Assembly: GCA_964450385.1 (NCBI GenBank)
Contig: CAYVEC010000007.1
Location: 9,828 to 73,827, forward strand
Length of the DNA stretch: 64,000 nucleotides
Direction: 5' to 3'
Origin: JAKLFA01 sp964450385
GTDB lineage: Bacteria > Omnitrophota > Gorgyraeia > Zapsychrales > JANLHA01
The position numbers were made by a program, and so were the translations under genes. Of the stretch, positions 25,085 to 33,976 are shown in pieces (position 1 is the stretch's first letter; every line of letters begins with the position of its first letter). The notes below the pieces were generated by a model. It was not told the origin of the DNA. It was given only the letters and a program-made list of their open reading frames with translations, and did no database searches.

Positions 25085-26038
25085 ATGAAATTAATCATCC
25101 AGATCCCCTGTCTTAACGAGGCCGAGAGCCTTCCGGCGACCCTGGCGGACCTTCCGCGGCATATCGACGGGATCGATGTGATCGAGACCCTGGTCATTGA
25201 TGACGGGAGCGGGGACGCCACCTCCGAGGTAGCGCGGGCCCATGGGGTTCATCATGTGGTGCGTCTGACCAAACAAAAAGGACTCGCGGTCGTTTTTAAG
25301 GTCGGGATCGACGCGAGTCTCGCGCGTGGAGCCGACGTCATCGTGAACACGGATGCCGACGGCCAGTATAAGGGTGCGGATATTCCCAGATTGGTCGCGC
25401 CGATCATGGCCGGGCGCGCGGATATCGTGATCGGGAATCGCGATATTGAAAGGGTGCGGCAGTTCTCGTGGATCAAGAAACGGCTCCAGCGGCTGGGGAG
25501 TGCGGTTGTGCGCCAGCTCTCGGGCGCTCAGATCCCGGACGCCACGACGGGGTTCCGCGCCTACAGCCGTGAGGCAGCCCTGCGGCTCAATATTATTTCC
25601 GAGTACACCTACACGATCGAGTCGATCATACAGGCCGGGCACAAGGGCCTCGCGATCGAAAATATCACGATCCAGACGAATGATGTTCATCGCCCGTCGC
25701 GTCTTTTTAAAAGCATCCCGCAGTACATCCGTCGTTCGTTGATCACTATGGTCCGTGTCTGGGCGATGTTCAATCCGATGCGGATGTTTTTGAACGCCGG
25801 TGTGATCTGCCTGTGTATCGGCGGGCTCGTGGTCTGGCGGTTTCTTCTGCTGTTTTGGGCCGGGAAGGGACAAGGCAATATTCAGTCGCTGATCCTCGCC
25901 TCGGTGTTTCTCATCAGCGGGATCCAGTTCATCGTGATCGGGCTTGTCGCGGACCTCATGTCTGCGAACCGCCGCCTCATCGAGGATGTGCTTCTGCGTG
26001 TGAAAAAAATCGAGTTGTCCCGAGATCGTCCTTCTTAA
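25085..26038 (+). CDS. GT2 polyprenyl-phosphate glycosyltransferase (DPM1-like)
   Basis: The 317-residue protein has a GT-A domain (residues 1-230) with IPCLNEAESLPATL, the DDGSGDAT nucleotide-binding segment and the metal-binding NTDADGQY. Two C-terminal transmembrane helices follow (around 235-260 and 275-300). This is the layout of polyprenyl-phosphate mannosyl/glucosyl transferases that charge undecaprenyl phosphate. The convergent ArnT-like gene next to it is the type of enzyme that uses such lipid-linked sugars. AAGGAG precedes ATG 25085. Confidence 0.88.
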   Translation: MKLIIQIPCLNEAESLPATLADLPRHIDGIDVIETLVIDDGSGDATSEVARAHGVHHVVRLTKQKGLAVVFKVGIDASLARGADVIVNTDADGQYKGADIPRLVAPIMAGRADIVIGNRDIERVRQFSWIKKRLQRLGSAVVRQLSGAQIPDATTGFRAYSREAALRLNIISEYTYTIESIIQAGHKGLAIENITIQTNDVHRPSRLFKSIPQYIRRSLITMVRVWAMFNPMRMFLNAGVICLCIGGLVVWRFLLLFWAGKGQGNIQSLILASVFLISGIQFIVIGLVADLMSANRRLIEDVLLRVKKIELSRDRPS

Positions 26039-26075
26039 GGACGAGGGTTTTCACGCCTCTCCGTTTTTTCACCGA

Positions 26076-27503
26076 TCAAAAATAACACATATTATTGGGA
26101 AAACTGACAACCGCGTTCAGGAGAGCGGTCTTCATGACGGCATAGAGGATCACGGCCGCGAGGCTGCCTTTGACAGCCAGCCGGGGCACGAGGTGCTCGA
26201 GGCGGTTGGCCGCGTCCCAGGCCTTTACGATCATGTGGCTGCTCAAGAGCAGCATGAACGGGATCGACGGCAGGATGTAGCGTGATTGAAAATTCCCCCA
26301 GAGGATGAAAAAGATGATGATCGCTCCGGCCGAAAGGCGGATGAGGCCGCTTTCTTTGGGGTCCCGTGGATGAAAGGTGAACAACCCGATGAATCCGAAG
26401 AGATACACGAGGTTAAATTCGATGAGCCGTCCGAAATAAAAGACGGGCGGTTCATAGCGGAAAAAACTCTGTTGCCACGTTGTGGTCGGCGCGTGGTCGA
26501 TCGAGAGGCTGTTCAGGATAAAAGTCTTCAGGACCGCGTGGGCGAGCAGGATCGCGATGACATAGCTTGTATATTGCAAGAGGTCGCGAGATCTCGGGGT
26601 TCGGACCGCCGCAGGGGTGCTTGTTTTTTTGACCTTGGTGATGACAAGGGAAAGGAGGGCAAGGATCACGAAAGCCACCATGATCACTGCGGCCTGTTGG
26701 CCGATGAGATTCACCAGGGCGAGGACCTCGTCGTGATGCGAGACCTCAGAGAGGATATTATTGCTGCCGTACACTGCGACATTCCACAAGATCCATGGGG
26801 TGAGCATGAGGATCGGCAGGGCCATGCTGATCCGGAAGACGGGTTGTCTGAAGAGTCCTCGGTTGTAAAGAACGGCATAGCCGATAAAGACGACCAGGAT
26901 CAGGCCGGCACTGTATTTTGTATTGATGGCGAGCCCGGTTGCGATTCCGGCTACGACAAAGCCTCCTGGGGCGTTCTTTATGACAGCCCAGGCAAACCCC
27001 GTCACGGCCAGAAGGGTGAAGAAGGCGATCATTGAATCCGGCCAGATCTTTTGAGAGCAGATGATCGAGACTGGGTCCATCCAGAGGAGCAGGGCGGCGA
27101 GGAGGCCGATCGAGCGGCTAAAGACGAGCGAACCCAAGAGGTAGATCACGGGTATGGCAAGGACTCCCATGATCAGGGAGGGGAGGATGGCATATTTGAA
27201 GTGCGTTCCTAAAAGGCGGAAGGTCCCGGCTATCGCGGCCGTGAAGACCGGGGGGTGTTTATAGAGCGGGGCAAAAAAGTAGTCAGGAAGCGGCCGGCCG
27301 GTTGAGGCCAAATCATGGCCATAGGCGATCGTGTTGTAGGCGTAGGGATTTTCTCTCATCTGCCGGGCCATGCGCGCGTAAACGATCTCATCGATCGTCC
27401 AGTTGCGGCTCTTTTGGACATTATCCCATCGGATGACGAAGGCAGAGACGGCGAGCGCGAGGAGAACGGCGAAGGTAAAAAGTTTGGAAAATAGTGGCTT
27501 CAT
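26076..27503 (-). CDS. ArnT/PMT-like membrane glycosyltransferase
   Basis: The 475-residue minus-strand protein is a polytopic membrane protein with about ten hydrophobic segments. The catalytic first loop WTIDEIVYARMA has the conserved Asp-Glu pair (D38-E39) of lipid-linked sugar transferases (GT83/GT39). It would transfer a sugar from polyprenyl phosphate to a lipid or protein acceptor in the periplasm. It is convergent with the GT2 gene and divergent from the XRE-CBM48 regulator. No Shine-Dalgarno sequence precedes ATG 27503; TAACAT lies seven bases upstream, a possible leaderless start. Confidence 0.82.
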   Translation of the reverse strand: MKPLFSKLFTFAVLLALAVSAFVIRWDNVQKSRNWTIDEIVYARMARQMRENPYAYNTIAYGHDLASTGRPLPDYFFAPLYKHPPVFTAAIAGTFRLLGTHFKYAILPSLIMGVLAIPVIYLLGSLVFSRSIGLLAALLLWMDPVSIICSQKIWPDSMIAFFTLLAVTGFAWAVIKNAPGGFVVAGIATGLAINTKYSAGLILVVFIGYAVLYNRGLFRQPVFRISMALPILMLTPWILWNVAVYGSNNILSEVSHHDEVLALVNLIGQQAAVIMVAFVILALLSLVITKVKKTSTPAAVRTPRSRDLLQYTSYVIAILLAHAVLKTFILNSLSIDHAPTTTWQQSFFRYEPPVFYFGRLIEFNLVYLFGFIGLFTFHPRDPKESGLIRLSAGAIIIFFILWGNFQSRYILPSIPFMLLLSSHMIVKAWDAANRLEHLVPRLAVKGSLAAVILYAVMKTALLNAVVSFPNNMCYF

Positions 27504-27624
27504 AGGAGTTATGTTATTTTTACGATCCTATGAGACCATACCACGGGTGGCTGGAAAAATCAACAGGGATCTCGACGATTTTTTGTGTGCGGCTGGAGTT
27601 TTTTAACTGACCGGGAATTAAAAA

Positions 27625-27722
27625 TGTTGACAAAGTAAACATTATGTATACAATTTGGTAGTAACGTCGCATCATGATTTTATCGTGTTCACGCGATGGC
27701 GGTTTGTTAACGTTTTGTTTAC
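27625..27722 (+). promoter_or_regulatory. Promoter and five TGTTNAC elements upstream of the XRE-CBM48 gene
   Basis: A promoter TTGACA (27627-27632), 16-bp spacer, TACAAT (27649-27654) is embedded in a cluster of TGTTNAC motifs: 27625-27631, 27635-27641 (reverse strand), 27686-27692, 27705-27711 and 27716-27722. The first two form the inverted repeat TGTTGAC-AAA-GTAAACA over the -35; the last two are direct repeats one helical turn (11 bp) apart. These are plausible binding sites for the XRE regulator encoded just downstream. Confidence 0.6.
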
Positions 27723-27754
27723 ATCACCATAAGAGTAGGCGCAGCGAGGGCGAT

Positions 27755-28216
27755 ATGTTCGGGACAAATCTGAAGAGAATTCGACAGAAGAAAAAACTCA
27801 CCCAAAAAGATTTGGCCGGTAAACTCGGGGTCTCCCGCCAGGCGATCTGTCTGTGGGAGGCGAACAAGAGAGAACTTAAAGCATCTATTCTTAAAGATCT
27901 TGCACGGATTTTAGGTGTGAAGACTGAGGAACTTATGCGGGCAGAGTCAGGCGTGAACGGTAGCCGAATCCCTTTTGAGTGGATCGGCCCTGAGTCGCGC
28001 GAGGTCTTTTTGGTGGGGGATTTTACGGGATGGAAGCCGACGATCCCGTTGCGCAGGATGAAGAATGGAATCTGGCGGCGGAATGTGACCTTGCCTCGGC
28101 CTGGCCGGTATGAATATAAGTTTGTTGTTGATGGACAGTGGCAGATCGACCCTAAAAATGCCGATACCATCCTTAATCAATTCGGCACATTGAATTCGGT
28201 GAAGGAGTTGACCTAA
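27755..28216 (+). CDS. XRE-type DNA-binding protein fused to a CBM48/AMPK-type glycogen-binding domain
   Basis: ATG 27755, with GCGAGGGCG upstream, gives 153 residues. Residues 3-58 are a Cro/XRE helix-turn-helix (LKRIRQKKKLTQKDLAGKLG...ICLWEANKR). Residues 70-150 are a CBM48-like domain of the AMPK-beta kind: FEWIGP, VFLVGDFTGW (W93), YEYKFVVDG (K122), GQW (W129) and a final FGTLNSV. W93, K122 and W129 align with the sugar-stacking and binding residues of AMPK glycogen-binding domains. The gene is first in an operon of glucan synthesis genes and ends one base before the GT4 gene. Inference: a transcription factor that reads glycogen or maltodextrin directly. Confidence 0.88.
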   Translation: MFGTNLKRIRQKKKLTQKDLAGKLGVSRQAICLWEANKRELKASILKDLARILGVKTEELMRAESGVNGSRIPFEWIGPESREVFLVGDFTGWKPTIPLRRMKNGIWRRNVTLPRPGRYEYKFVVDGQWQIDPKNADTILNQFGTLNSVKELT

Positions 28217-28217
28217 G

Positions 28218-29375
28218 ATGCGGATCGCGTTGCTATCCTGGGAGGCGGTTCATTCGATCTATGTGGGAGGTGTGGCCTTTCATGTGACCGAACTCGCCTG
28301 CGCGTTACAGCGTAAGGGCCATGAGGTCCACGTCTTTACCCGGATGGGGAAACCTGATCATCCGCGTTATGAGCGGATCCATGGGGTTCATTATCATCGC
28401 TGTCCGTTCGGGGCGAATCTTGATTTTGTCGAAGAGATCCATAATATGTCCCGCGCCTTTTGCGATGCCTTCTTCTTTACTGAGGACAGGGTAGGCCACT
28501 TTGACGTGGTCCATGCCCATGACTGGCTCGCGGCGCCGGCCATGTATTGGATCAAACAGGGGCGCGGCAACCATACTGTTTTTACGATCCACTCGACCGA
28601 ATACGGCCGCTGCGGAAATAATTTTTACGGCGGCAATTCCGAACGGATCCGTCATATTGAATGGAAGGCCTGTTATGAGGCCGACAGCGTGATCGCGGTC
28701 TCGCATTCGCTGAAGAACGAGGTGCAGTGGATCTACGGCGTTCCGGATTCGAAAGTGGATGTCGTCTACAACGGCATCGATTATCAAAAGTTTGATGGCT
28801 GGGTCGAGCCGGCCGCGGTGAAGAAGATGTATGATATCGGGCCGATGGACCCGATGGTCCTTTTTGTCGGACGCATGGTCTATCAGAAGGGGGTCGACCT
28901 CCTGGTGAGCGCGATCCCGCATGTCTTGTCGTACTATCCGAATGCGAAGTTCGTCTTTGCCGGCGACGGAGAGATGCGCGGTCAGGTCGAGGAGCAGTCC
29001 GTGAGGATAGGGGTCAAACACGCCTGCCGGTTTTTGGGTCATGTCAACGGATGGCGCTTAAAGGATCTGTTTAAATCCACGGACTGTGTCTGTGTGCCGA
29101 GCCGGAACGAGCCGTTTGGGATCGTGATCCTTGAGGCCTGGAGCGCGGGCAAGCCTGTTGTGGCGAGCGCGAATGGCGGGCCCTCCGAGATCGTCTGGCA
29201 TGAGATCAATGGACTTAAGATCGCGGACAATCCTGAGTCGATTGCCTGGGGGATCGGGTCATTGTTCGAGGATTTTGATGACGCCCGATGGATGGGCAGC
29301 AATGGACGGATTGCGGCTGAGTCGGTTTTTTCATGGGATATCATCGCGGATGAGGTCGTTTCGATTTATGGGTAA
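28218..29375 (+). CDS. GT4 glycosyltransferase, glycogen/starch-synthase-like
   Basis: The 385-residue GT-B protein has an N-terminal loop with VGGVAFHVTELACAL, HAHDWLAAPA and a C-terminal nucleotide-sugar domain with VGRMVYQKGVDLL and the donor-binding EPFGIVILEAWSAGKPVVASANGG. The layout is similar to short (GT4) glycogen synthases and to GlgM-like alpha-glucan elongating enzymes. Its place between the CBM48 regulator and the branching enzyme supports an alpha-1,4-glucan product. AAGGAG at 28202-28207 lies inside the end of the preceding gene. Confidence 0.85.
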   Translation: MRIALLSWEAVHSIYVGGVAFHVTELACALQRKGHEVHVFTRMGKPDHPRYERIHGVHYHRCPFGANLDFVEEIHNMSRAFCDAFFFTEDRVGHFDVVHAHDWLAAPAMYWIKQGRGNHTVFTIHSTEYGRCGNNFYGGNSERIRHIEWKACYEADSVIAVSHSLKNEVQWIYGVPDSKVDVVYNGIDYQKFDGWVEPAAVKKMYDIGPMDPMVLFVGRMVYQKGVDLLVSAIPHVLSYYPNAKFVFAGDGEMRGQVEEQSVRIGVKHACRFLGHVNGWRLKDLFKSTDCVCVPSRNEPFGIVILEAWSAGKPVVASANGGPSEIVWHEINGLKIADNPESIAWGIGSLFEDFDDARWMGSNGRIAAESVFSWDIIADEVVSIYG

Positions 29376-29393
29376 GGAGAAGGAGCTGTAAGG

Positions 29394-30755
29394 GTGGCAG
29401 AGCGAGCGAAGAAAAAGACAGCGGCAGTGAAGAAGGCTGCTACGACGAGGGTCAAGAGCGCGTCCAAAACGGTTCGGAAGTCTGAGGTCAAAAAGACGCC
29501 GGCCGCGGTAAAGGCAGCAGCCCGGCCGCGGAAGGCCTCGGCGATCGCGGCCGCGATGGCCACGGCCATTGATCGGATCGATCCGTCGAAGACGGCGGTG
29601 ACGAACCCACGGCTGAACGGGATGATCCGTGAGAATCTCTCCCATGCCTCACGTGCACGCAAGGCAGTTTTCGTTGACAGCGAGATGATGCCGGACAATT
29701 ATGGTTCAACAAGCATTACCCTTTTGGCGCGCGATCCCCACTGGGTCCATGCCTATTGGGAGGTTGCTCCGGCCGCGGTGGGTGAGGCCTGCGCGCGTCT
29801 TGGTCTGGAGCAGGGGCACACTGCGTGGGTTCTGAGGATGTACGATGTGACCCTGATCAACTTTAATGGCCAGAATGCCCATCATTGGTTCGATGTCGAG
29901 GTCGGTCCTGACGCGAATAATTGGTATGTAAATCTCTGGAGTGATCACGTCACTTATTGCGCGGAGATCGGGGTGAGGGCGCCGGACGGGCGTTTTGAAG
30001 CGCTCGCGCGTTCGAATGCTGTCACGACCCCGCGTGAATATATTTCTGCTCGGAACGAACTTGTCTGGATGGAGGTGGTGCAGCCTGAGGGTGAAGAGCC
30101 CGTGACCGCCGAACCATATGTCTACGCGAGCGGGAGCTGGGTTGAGGATGAGGCGGAGGGGAAGGAAGGGGTTGCCGCGGCCCGACGGGGTAAGGGCCGG
30201 AGGTTCCGGATCTATCTTACGGAGGAGGACATCCGCGCCTATTATGCCCGGCTCTTTCCGCTGCTCCGGCGGATCTTGTCGCGACGGCGTCGAAAATCCA
30301 CGCGAAAGACTATTGATACCGGCGATGCGGACCTGTTATTGGAAGAGCTCGAAGACATGGACCTGCCGGGGTACAGCTATTTTCGAAAAATACTCCTGGG
30401 CGCGTCCGAAGAGGCCTGGCTCCGCGGCCGCGGGCAGCGTGCCGGCCAGCCCGGCGGGGCGAGTGAGGAACTTGTTTCGTCCTGGACCACATCCCAGGCG
30501 CCGGCGAAGCCCGAGGGGTTTTTCTTCGAACTCGGGACCGAATTGATCGTTTACGGCCGGACCGAACCGGATGCCACGGTGACGTGGCACGGGCGGCCCG
30601 TGGCCCTTCGTCCCGACGGGACGTTTACCCTGCGGATGGCCCTGCCGACCGATACGCACATTCCGTTGGATTTTAAAGCGGTTTCATTCAATCAGCGGCA
30701 TCAGCGCCTGATCACGACCGCTGCTAACCGTGAGAAGACTGAATACGCGGAGTGA
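29394..30755 (+). CDS. DUF4912 protein with basic Lys/Ala-rich N-terminus
   Basis: Starting at GTG 29394 after AAGGAGAAGGAG, the 453-residue protein has a Lys/Ala-rich, disordered N-terminal ~85 residues (histone-like in composition). A DUF4912 domain follows near residues 100-215 (SITLLARDPHWVHAYWEV, AEIGVRAPDGRFEALARSN). A C-terminal part includes a second beta domain (FFFELGTELIVYGRTEPDATV...). DUF4912 is often encoded next to GH57 genes in candidate phyla; its role is unknown, probably glucan- or polymer-binding. Confidence 0.8.
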   Translation: MAERAKKKTAAVKKAATTRVKSASKTVRKSEVKKTPAAVKAAARPRKASAIAAAMATAIDRIDPSKTAVTNPRLNGMIRENLSHASRARKAVFVDSEMMPDNYGSTSITLLARDPHWVHAYWEVAPAAVGEACARLGLEQGHTAWVLRMYDVTLINFNGQNAHHWFDVEVGPDANNWYVNLWSDHVTYCAEIGVRAPDGRFEALARSNAVTTPREYISARNELVWMEVVQPEGEEPVTAEPYVYASGSWVEDEAEGKEGVAAARRGKGRRFRIYLTEEDIRAYYARLFPLLRRILSRRRRKSTRKTIDTGDADLLLEELEDMDLPGYSYFRKILLGASEEAWLRGRGQRAGQPGGASEELVSSWTTSQAPAKPEGFFFELGTELIVYGRTEPDATVTWHGRPVALRPDGTFTLRMALPTDTHIPLDFKAVSFNQRHQRLITTAANREKTEYAE

Positions 30756-30817
30756 GCCTCGGGGCGGTGCCGGAGAGACGTGTCGTGCCGGTGGCACGTA
30801 AACAGAAGTTATAGATC

Positions 30818-32419
30818 ATGCCCAAAGGATATCTTGCGTTAGTCTTGCACGCCCATCTGCCGTTTGTCCGTCATCCTGAGGAAGAGTATTTTCTCGAAGA
30901 GAATTGGTTGTACGAGGCCATTACCGAGACCTACATTCCCTTACTGCACGTCTTTGATCAGTTGACCCGCGAGCGGGTTCGGTTCCGGGTGACGATGTCG
31001 CTCACGCCGCCGCTCATCAGCATGCTCCAGGACCCACTCCTTCAGGACCGGTATATTCGTCATCTCGACCGGCTGATCGAACTTTCAGAACGCGAGATTC
31101 ATCGGACGGGATATGAGGCCCACTATCATGGTTTGGCCCTGATGTACAATCACCGTTTTCGTGAATACAAAAAATATTTTGTTGATGGGGTCCAGCGGGA
31201 TTTGATCGCGGCCTTTAAGTATTTTCAGGATGCCGGGGTCCTCGAGATCATTACCTGCTGCGCGACCCACGGGTTTCTTCCGATCCTCGGTGTCAATCCG
31301 AAGGCCGCTGAGGCGCAGGTGAAGATCGCGGTTGAGCATTATAAAAAGACGTTTGACCGTCAGCCGAGGGGGATCTGGCTGCCGGAATGTGGGTTTTTGC
31401 CCGGGGTGGATGAGATCGTGCGTGATGCCGGGGTCCGGTATTTCTTTGTGGATTCGCACGGGATCATTAACGCGGATCCGCGGCCGCGCTATAGTGTCTA
31501 TGCCCCGCTCTATACCCCGGCGGGGGTCGCGGCCTTCGGCCGTGACTGGGAATCTTCGAAGCAGGTCTGGAGCGCGCAGGAGGGTTACCCCGGGGATGTG
31601 GATTATCGTGAGTATTACCGCGACATCGGGCATGAACTCGAGTATGAATATATCCGGCCGTTCATCCATCCGTCGGGGTTGCGGGTGAATACCGGGATGA
31701 AATACTGGCGCATCACCGGACGCACGGAATATAAGGAGGCGTACCGGCCGGACTGGGCCCGTCAGAAGGCGGCCCAGCATGCTGGGCATTTTATGTTCAA
31801 TCGCGAGAAGCAGGTCGAACATGTGGCGGCCCACATGGACCGTAAGCCGATCATTGTGGCCCCGTATGATGCCGAGCTTTATGGGCACTGGTGGTACGAG
31901 GGCCCGATGTTCCTTGATTTCTTGTTCCGTAAGATGCATTATGATCAGGATACGGTGAAGACGATCACGCCGTCGGAATATCTGACCGAATATCCCACGA
32001 ACCAGATGGCGATGCCGTCCACCTCAAGCTGGGGATATAAAGGATACAGTGAGTACTGGCTCGAGGGCGGCAATGACTGGATCTATCGGCATATCCATAA
32101 GGCCGGGGAACGGATGGTCGAGCTCGCCGGGAAATTCAAGGCCAAGCTGTCGCCGCGGAGCAAACCTTCGCTAGTCAAGCGGGCCTTGAACCAGGCGGCG
32201 CGGGAACTTCTCCTCGCTGAGGCAAGCGACTGGCCGTTCATCATGAAGTCCGGGACCATGGTCCCCTACGCCAACCGCCGGGTGCGGCTTCATATCGCGC
32301 GTTTCACCCGGCTGTATGATGATCTGTTGAAGAACACGATTGACGAGGACTGGCTCGCCGAGGTGGAATGGCGGGACAATATTTTTTCTCAGATCGATTG
32401 CGCCAAATATTATCTCTAA
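30818..32419 (+). CDS. GH57 1,4-alpha-glucan branching enzyme
   Basis: The 533-residue length fits the GH57 branching enzymes of Thermococcus and Thermus. The N-terminal HAHLPFVRHPE, the nucleophile motif IWLPECGFLPG with E190, and the acid motif APYDAELYGHWWYEG with D351 match the E183/D354 and E184/D353 pairs known in this family. A C-terminal helical region (residues 400-533, with a DUF1957-like helical bundle) follows. It makes alpha-1,6 branches in glycogen. It is 63 bases after the DUF4912 gene. Confidence 0.93.
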   Translation: MPKGYLALVLHAHLPFVRHPEEEYFLEENWLYEAITETYIPLLHVFDQLTRERVRFRVTMSLTPPLISMLQDPLLQDRYIRHLDRLIELSEREIHRTGYEAHYHGLALMYNHRFREYKKYFVDGVQRDLIAAFKYFQDAGVLEIITCCATHGFLPILGVNPKAAEAQVKIAVEHYKKTFDRQPRGIWLPECGFLPGVDEIVRDAGVRYFFVDSHGIINADPRPRYSVYAPLYTPAGVAAFGRDWESSKQVWSAQEGYPGDVDYREYYRDIGHELEYEYIRPFIHPSGLRVNTGMKYWRITGRTEYKEAYRPDWARQKAAQHAGHFMFNREKQVEHVAAHMDRKPIIVAPYDAELYGHWWYEGPMFLDFLFRKMHYDQDTVKTITPSEYLTEYPTNQMAMPSTSSWGYKGYSEYWLEGGNDWIYRHIHKAGERMVELAGKFKAKLSPRSKPSLVKRALNQAARELLLAEASDWPFIMKSGTMVPYANRRVRLHIARFTRLYDDLLKNTIDEDWLAEVEWRDNIFSQIDCAKYYL

Positions 32420-32440
32420 CGAGCGAAGGAGACAGAACGT

Positions 32441-33868
32441 ATGAACGGGATGCTGACGAACGGCCTGCCGGATATTTTTTTCACCGATGACGATGCCGCA
32501 CGGCTGAGGCCGAACGCCGATTACGCGGCCTTCTCGAATCTCCGGCTTGCCGACGTTCAGGCGGCCTTCGGGATCGCGCTCCACATGCATCAGCCCACGA
32601 TCCCCGCCGGCGGAGGGGCCCTTCATGAGGCGGCCCTGATCTCGAATCTGAAACACATGATGGACCATCAGGGGATCGGCGACAATCACAATGCCCCGGT
32701 CTTTCTTCATTGTTATTACCGGATGGGTGAGATTATTCCTGATCTTGTGGCCCGAGGCAGGAATCCGCGGGTCATGCTTGATTATTCAGGGAACCTCTTG
32801 TGGGGGATCCCGCAGATGGGAGAGACGGCTGCGGTCGAGACCCTGCGCCGGGTGACGTGCGACAAGAAATATTTTACCTATGTGGAGTGGCTCGGCACGA
32901 TGTGGTCGCATGCGGTCGCGACCTCGACGCCGATCCCGGACCTTCGTCTTCATATCATGGCCTGGCGCCGGCATTTTGCCGCGCTGTTCGGCGAGGAGGC
33001 GGTGCGCCGGGTGAAAGGGTTCTCTCCGCCCGAGATGCATCTGCCGATCCATCCGGATCAGTGTTATGAATATATCAAGGCCTTAAAAGAGGCGGGATAT
33101 GAATGGATGCTCGTTCAGGAGCACACGATCGAGAATGTGGATGGCGCCGGGATCCGCCGGCCGCATCTGCCGCATCGGCTGATCGCGAAGAATTCCTCCG
33201 GCGAGACCCAGGAGATCGTGGTCCTCATCAAGACGCAGGGGTCGGATACGAAACTCGTGGCCCAGATGCAGCCCTATGCCGAGGCCAAGGGCCAGGTCCG
33301 GGAGGCCTATGCCGGGATCGATCTGCCCCGGATGGTCACCCAGATCGGTGACGGAGAGAACGGCGGCGTGATGATGAATGAGTTCCCCAGGGACTATCCG
33401 CGGGCCTTTGAAGAGGTCGGCCGGTCCGGGGTCGTGGCCATGAACGGATCGGAATATCTCGATCATCTAAAAAAGGCAGGGGCCCGGGTTCAGGATTTTA
33501 TTTCAGTTCAGCCCGTGGCCCAGCATCGCGTCTGGCACGAGATCGACGGTCATTATGGCCCCGGGGCCGCGGACGCGGCGATCGATCGGATCCGTCAGCG
33601 CGATCAGGGGTTTAATTTAGATCGTGCGTCGTGGACCTCCGACCGGAACTGGGTCGCAGGTTATCAGGGCGTCTTGGGGCCGATCAACGCCCTGAGCGCC
33701 GCCTTTCATGCCCGTTATGACGGCAAGGCCGATGTCCGGTCAAGCGACTATCAGCAGGCGCTCCTGTATCTTTTATTATCCCAGACGAGCTGTTTTCGGT
33801 ATTGGGGCGAGGGGGCTTGGACGGATTATGCCAAGGAATTATGCCGCCGCGGCATGATTTTTTGCTGA
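32441..33868 (+). CDS. Second GH57 family glycoside hydrolase
   Basis: The 475-residue protein has the GH57 opening HMHQPTIPAG, a likely nucleophile E198 in FSPPEMHLPI and a likely acid D304 in TQIGDGENGG. Its N-terminal ~40 residues (before the hydrolase motif) are extra. It differs clearly from the preceding branching enzyme, so it is not a duplicate; amylopullulanase-, 4-alpha-glucanotransferase- or alpha-amylase-type activity are all possible. It has a GAAGGAG site and lies 21 bases after the branching enzyme gene. Confidence 0.88.
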   Translation: MNGMLTNGLPDIFFTDDDAARLRPNADYAAFSNLRLADVQAAFGIALHMHQPTIPAGGGALHEAALISNLKHMMDHQGIGDNHNAPVFLHCYYRMGEIIPDLVARGRNPRVMLDYSGNLLWGIPQMGETAAVETLRRVTCDKKYFTYVEWLGTMWSHAVATSTPIPDLRLHIMAWRRHFAALFGEEAVRRVKGFSPPEMHLPIHPDQCYEYIKALKEAGYEWMLVQEHTIENVDGAGIRRPHLPHRLIAKNSSGETQEIVVLIKTQGSDTKLVAQMQPYAEAKGQVREAYAGIDLPRMVTQIGDGENGGVMMNEFPRDYPRAFEEVGRSGVVAMNGSEYLDHLKKAGARVQDFISVQPVAQHRVWHEIDGHYGPGAADAAIDRIRQRDQGFNLDRASWTSDRNWVAGYQGVLGPINALSAAFHARYDGKADVRSSDYQQALLYLLLSQTSCFRYWGEGAWTDYAKELCRRGMIFC

Positions 33869-33947
33869 TTTTTTTATCCCTTCTGAAAATTTTTATATAA
33901 AATCCACAAACCATTGTGTTTTATGGGGTTATGCCTTCAAGAAAAGT

Positions 33948-33976
33948 TTGCGAAAGCGCTTTCTTTCATATATACT
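33948..33976 (+). promoter_or_regulatory. Promoter of the giant protein gene with LacI/CcpA-type operator
   Basis: TTGCGA (33948-33953), 17-bp spacer and TATACT (33971-33976) form a promoter. The perfect 12-bp palindrome GAAAGCGCTTTC (33952-33963) overlaps its -35; the AAAGCGCTTT core is the typical operator of LacI/GalR-family repressors including CcpA and MalR. No LacI-family gene is in this window. The arrangement suggests sugar-dependent repression of the giant gene, separately from the XRE-controlled operon. Confidence 0.6.

Noticed and set aside
26286..27035. Long + strand frame (249 codons) over the minus-strand ArnT-like gene
   Set aside because: It is the antisense shadow of a membrane protein gene; its product is a charged, unstructured sequence without family features.
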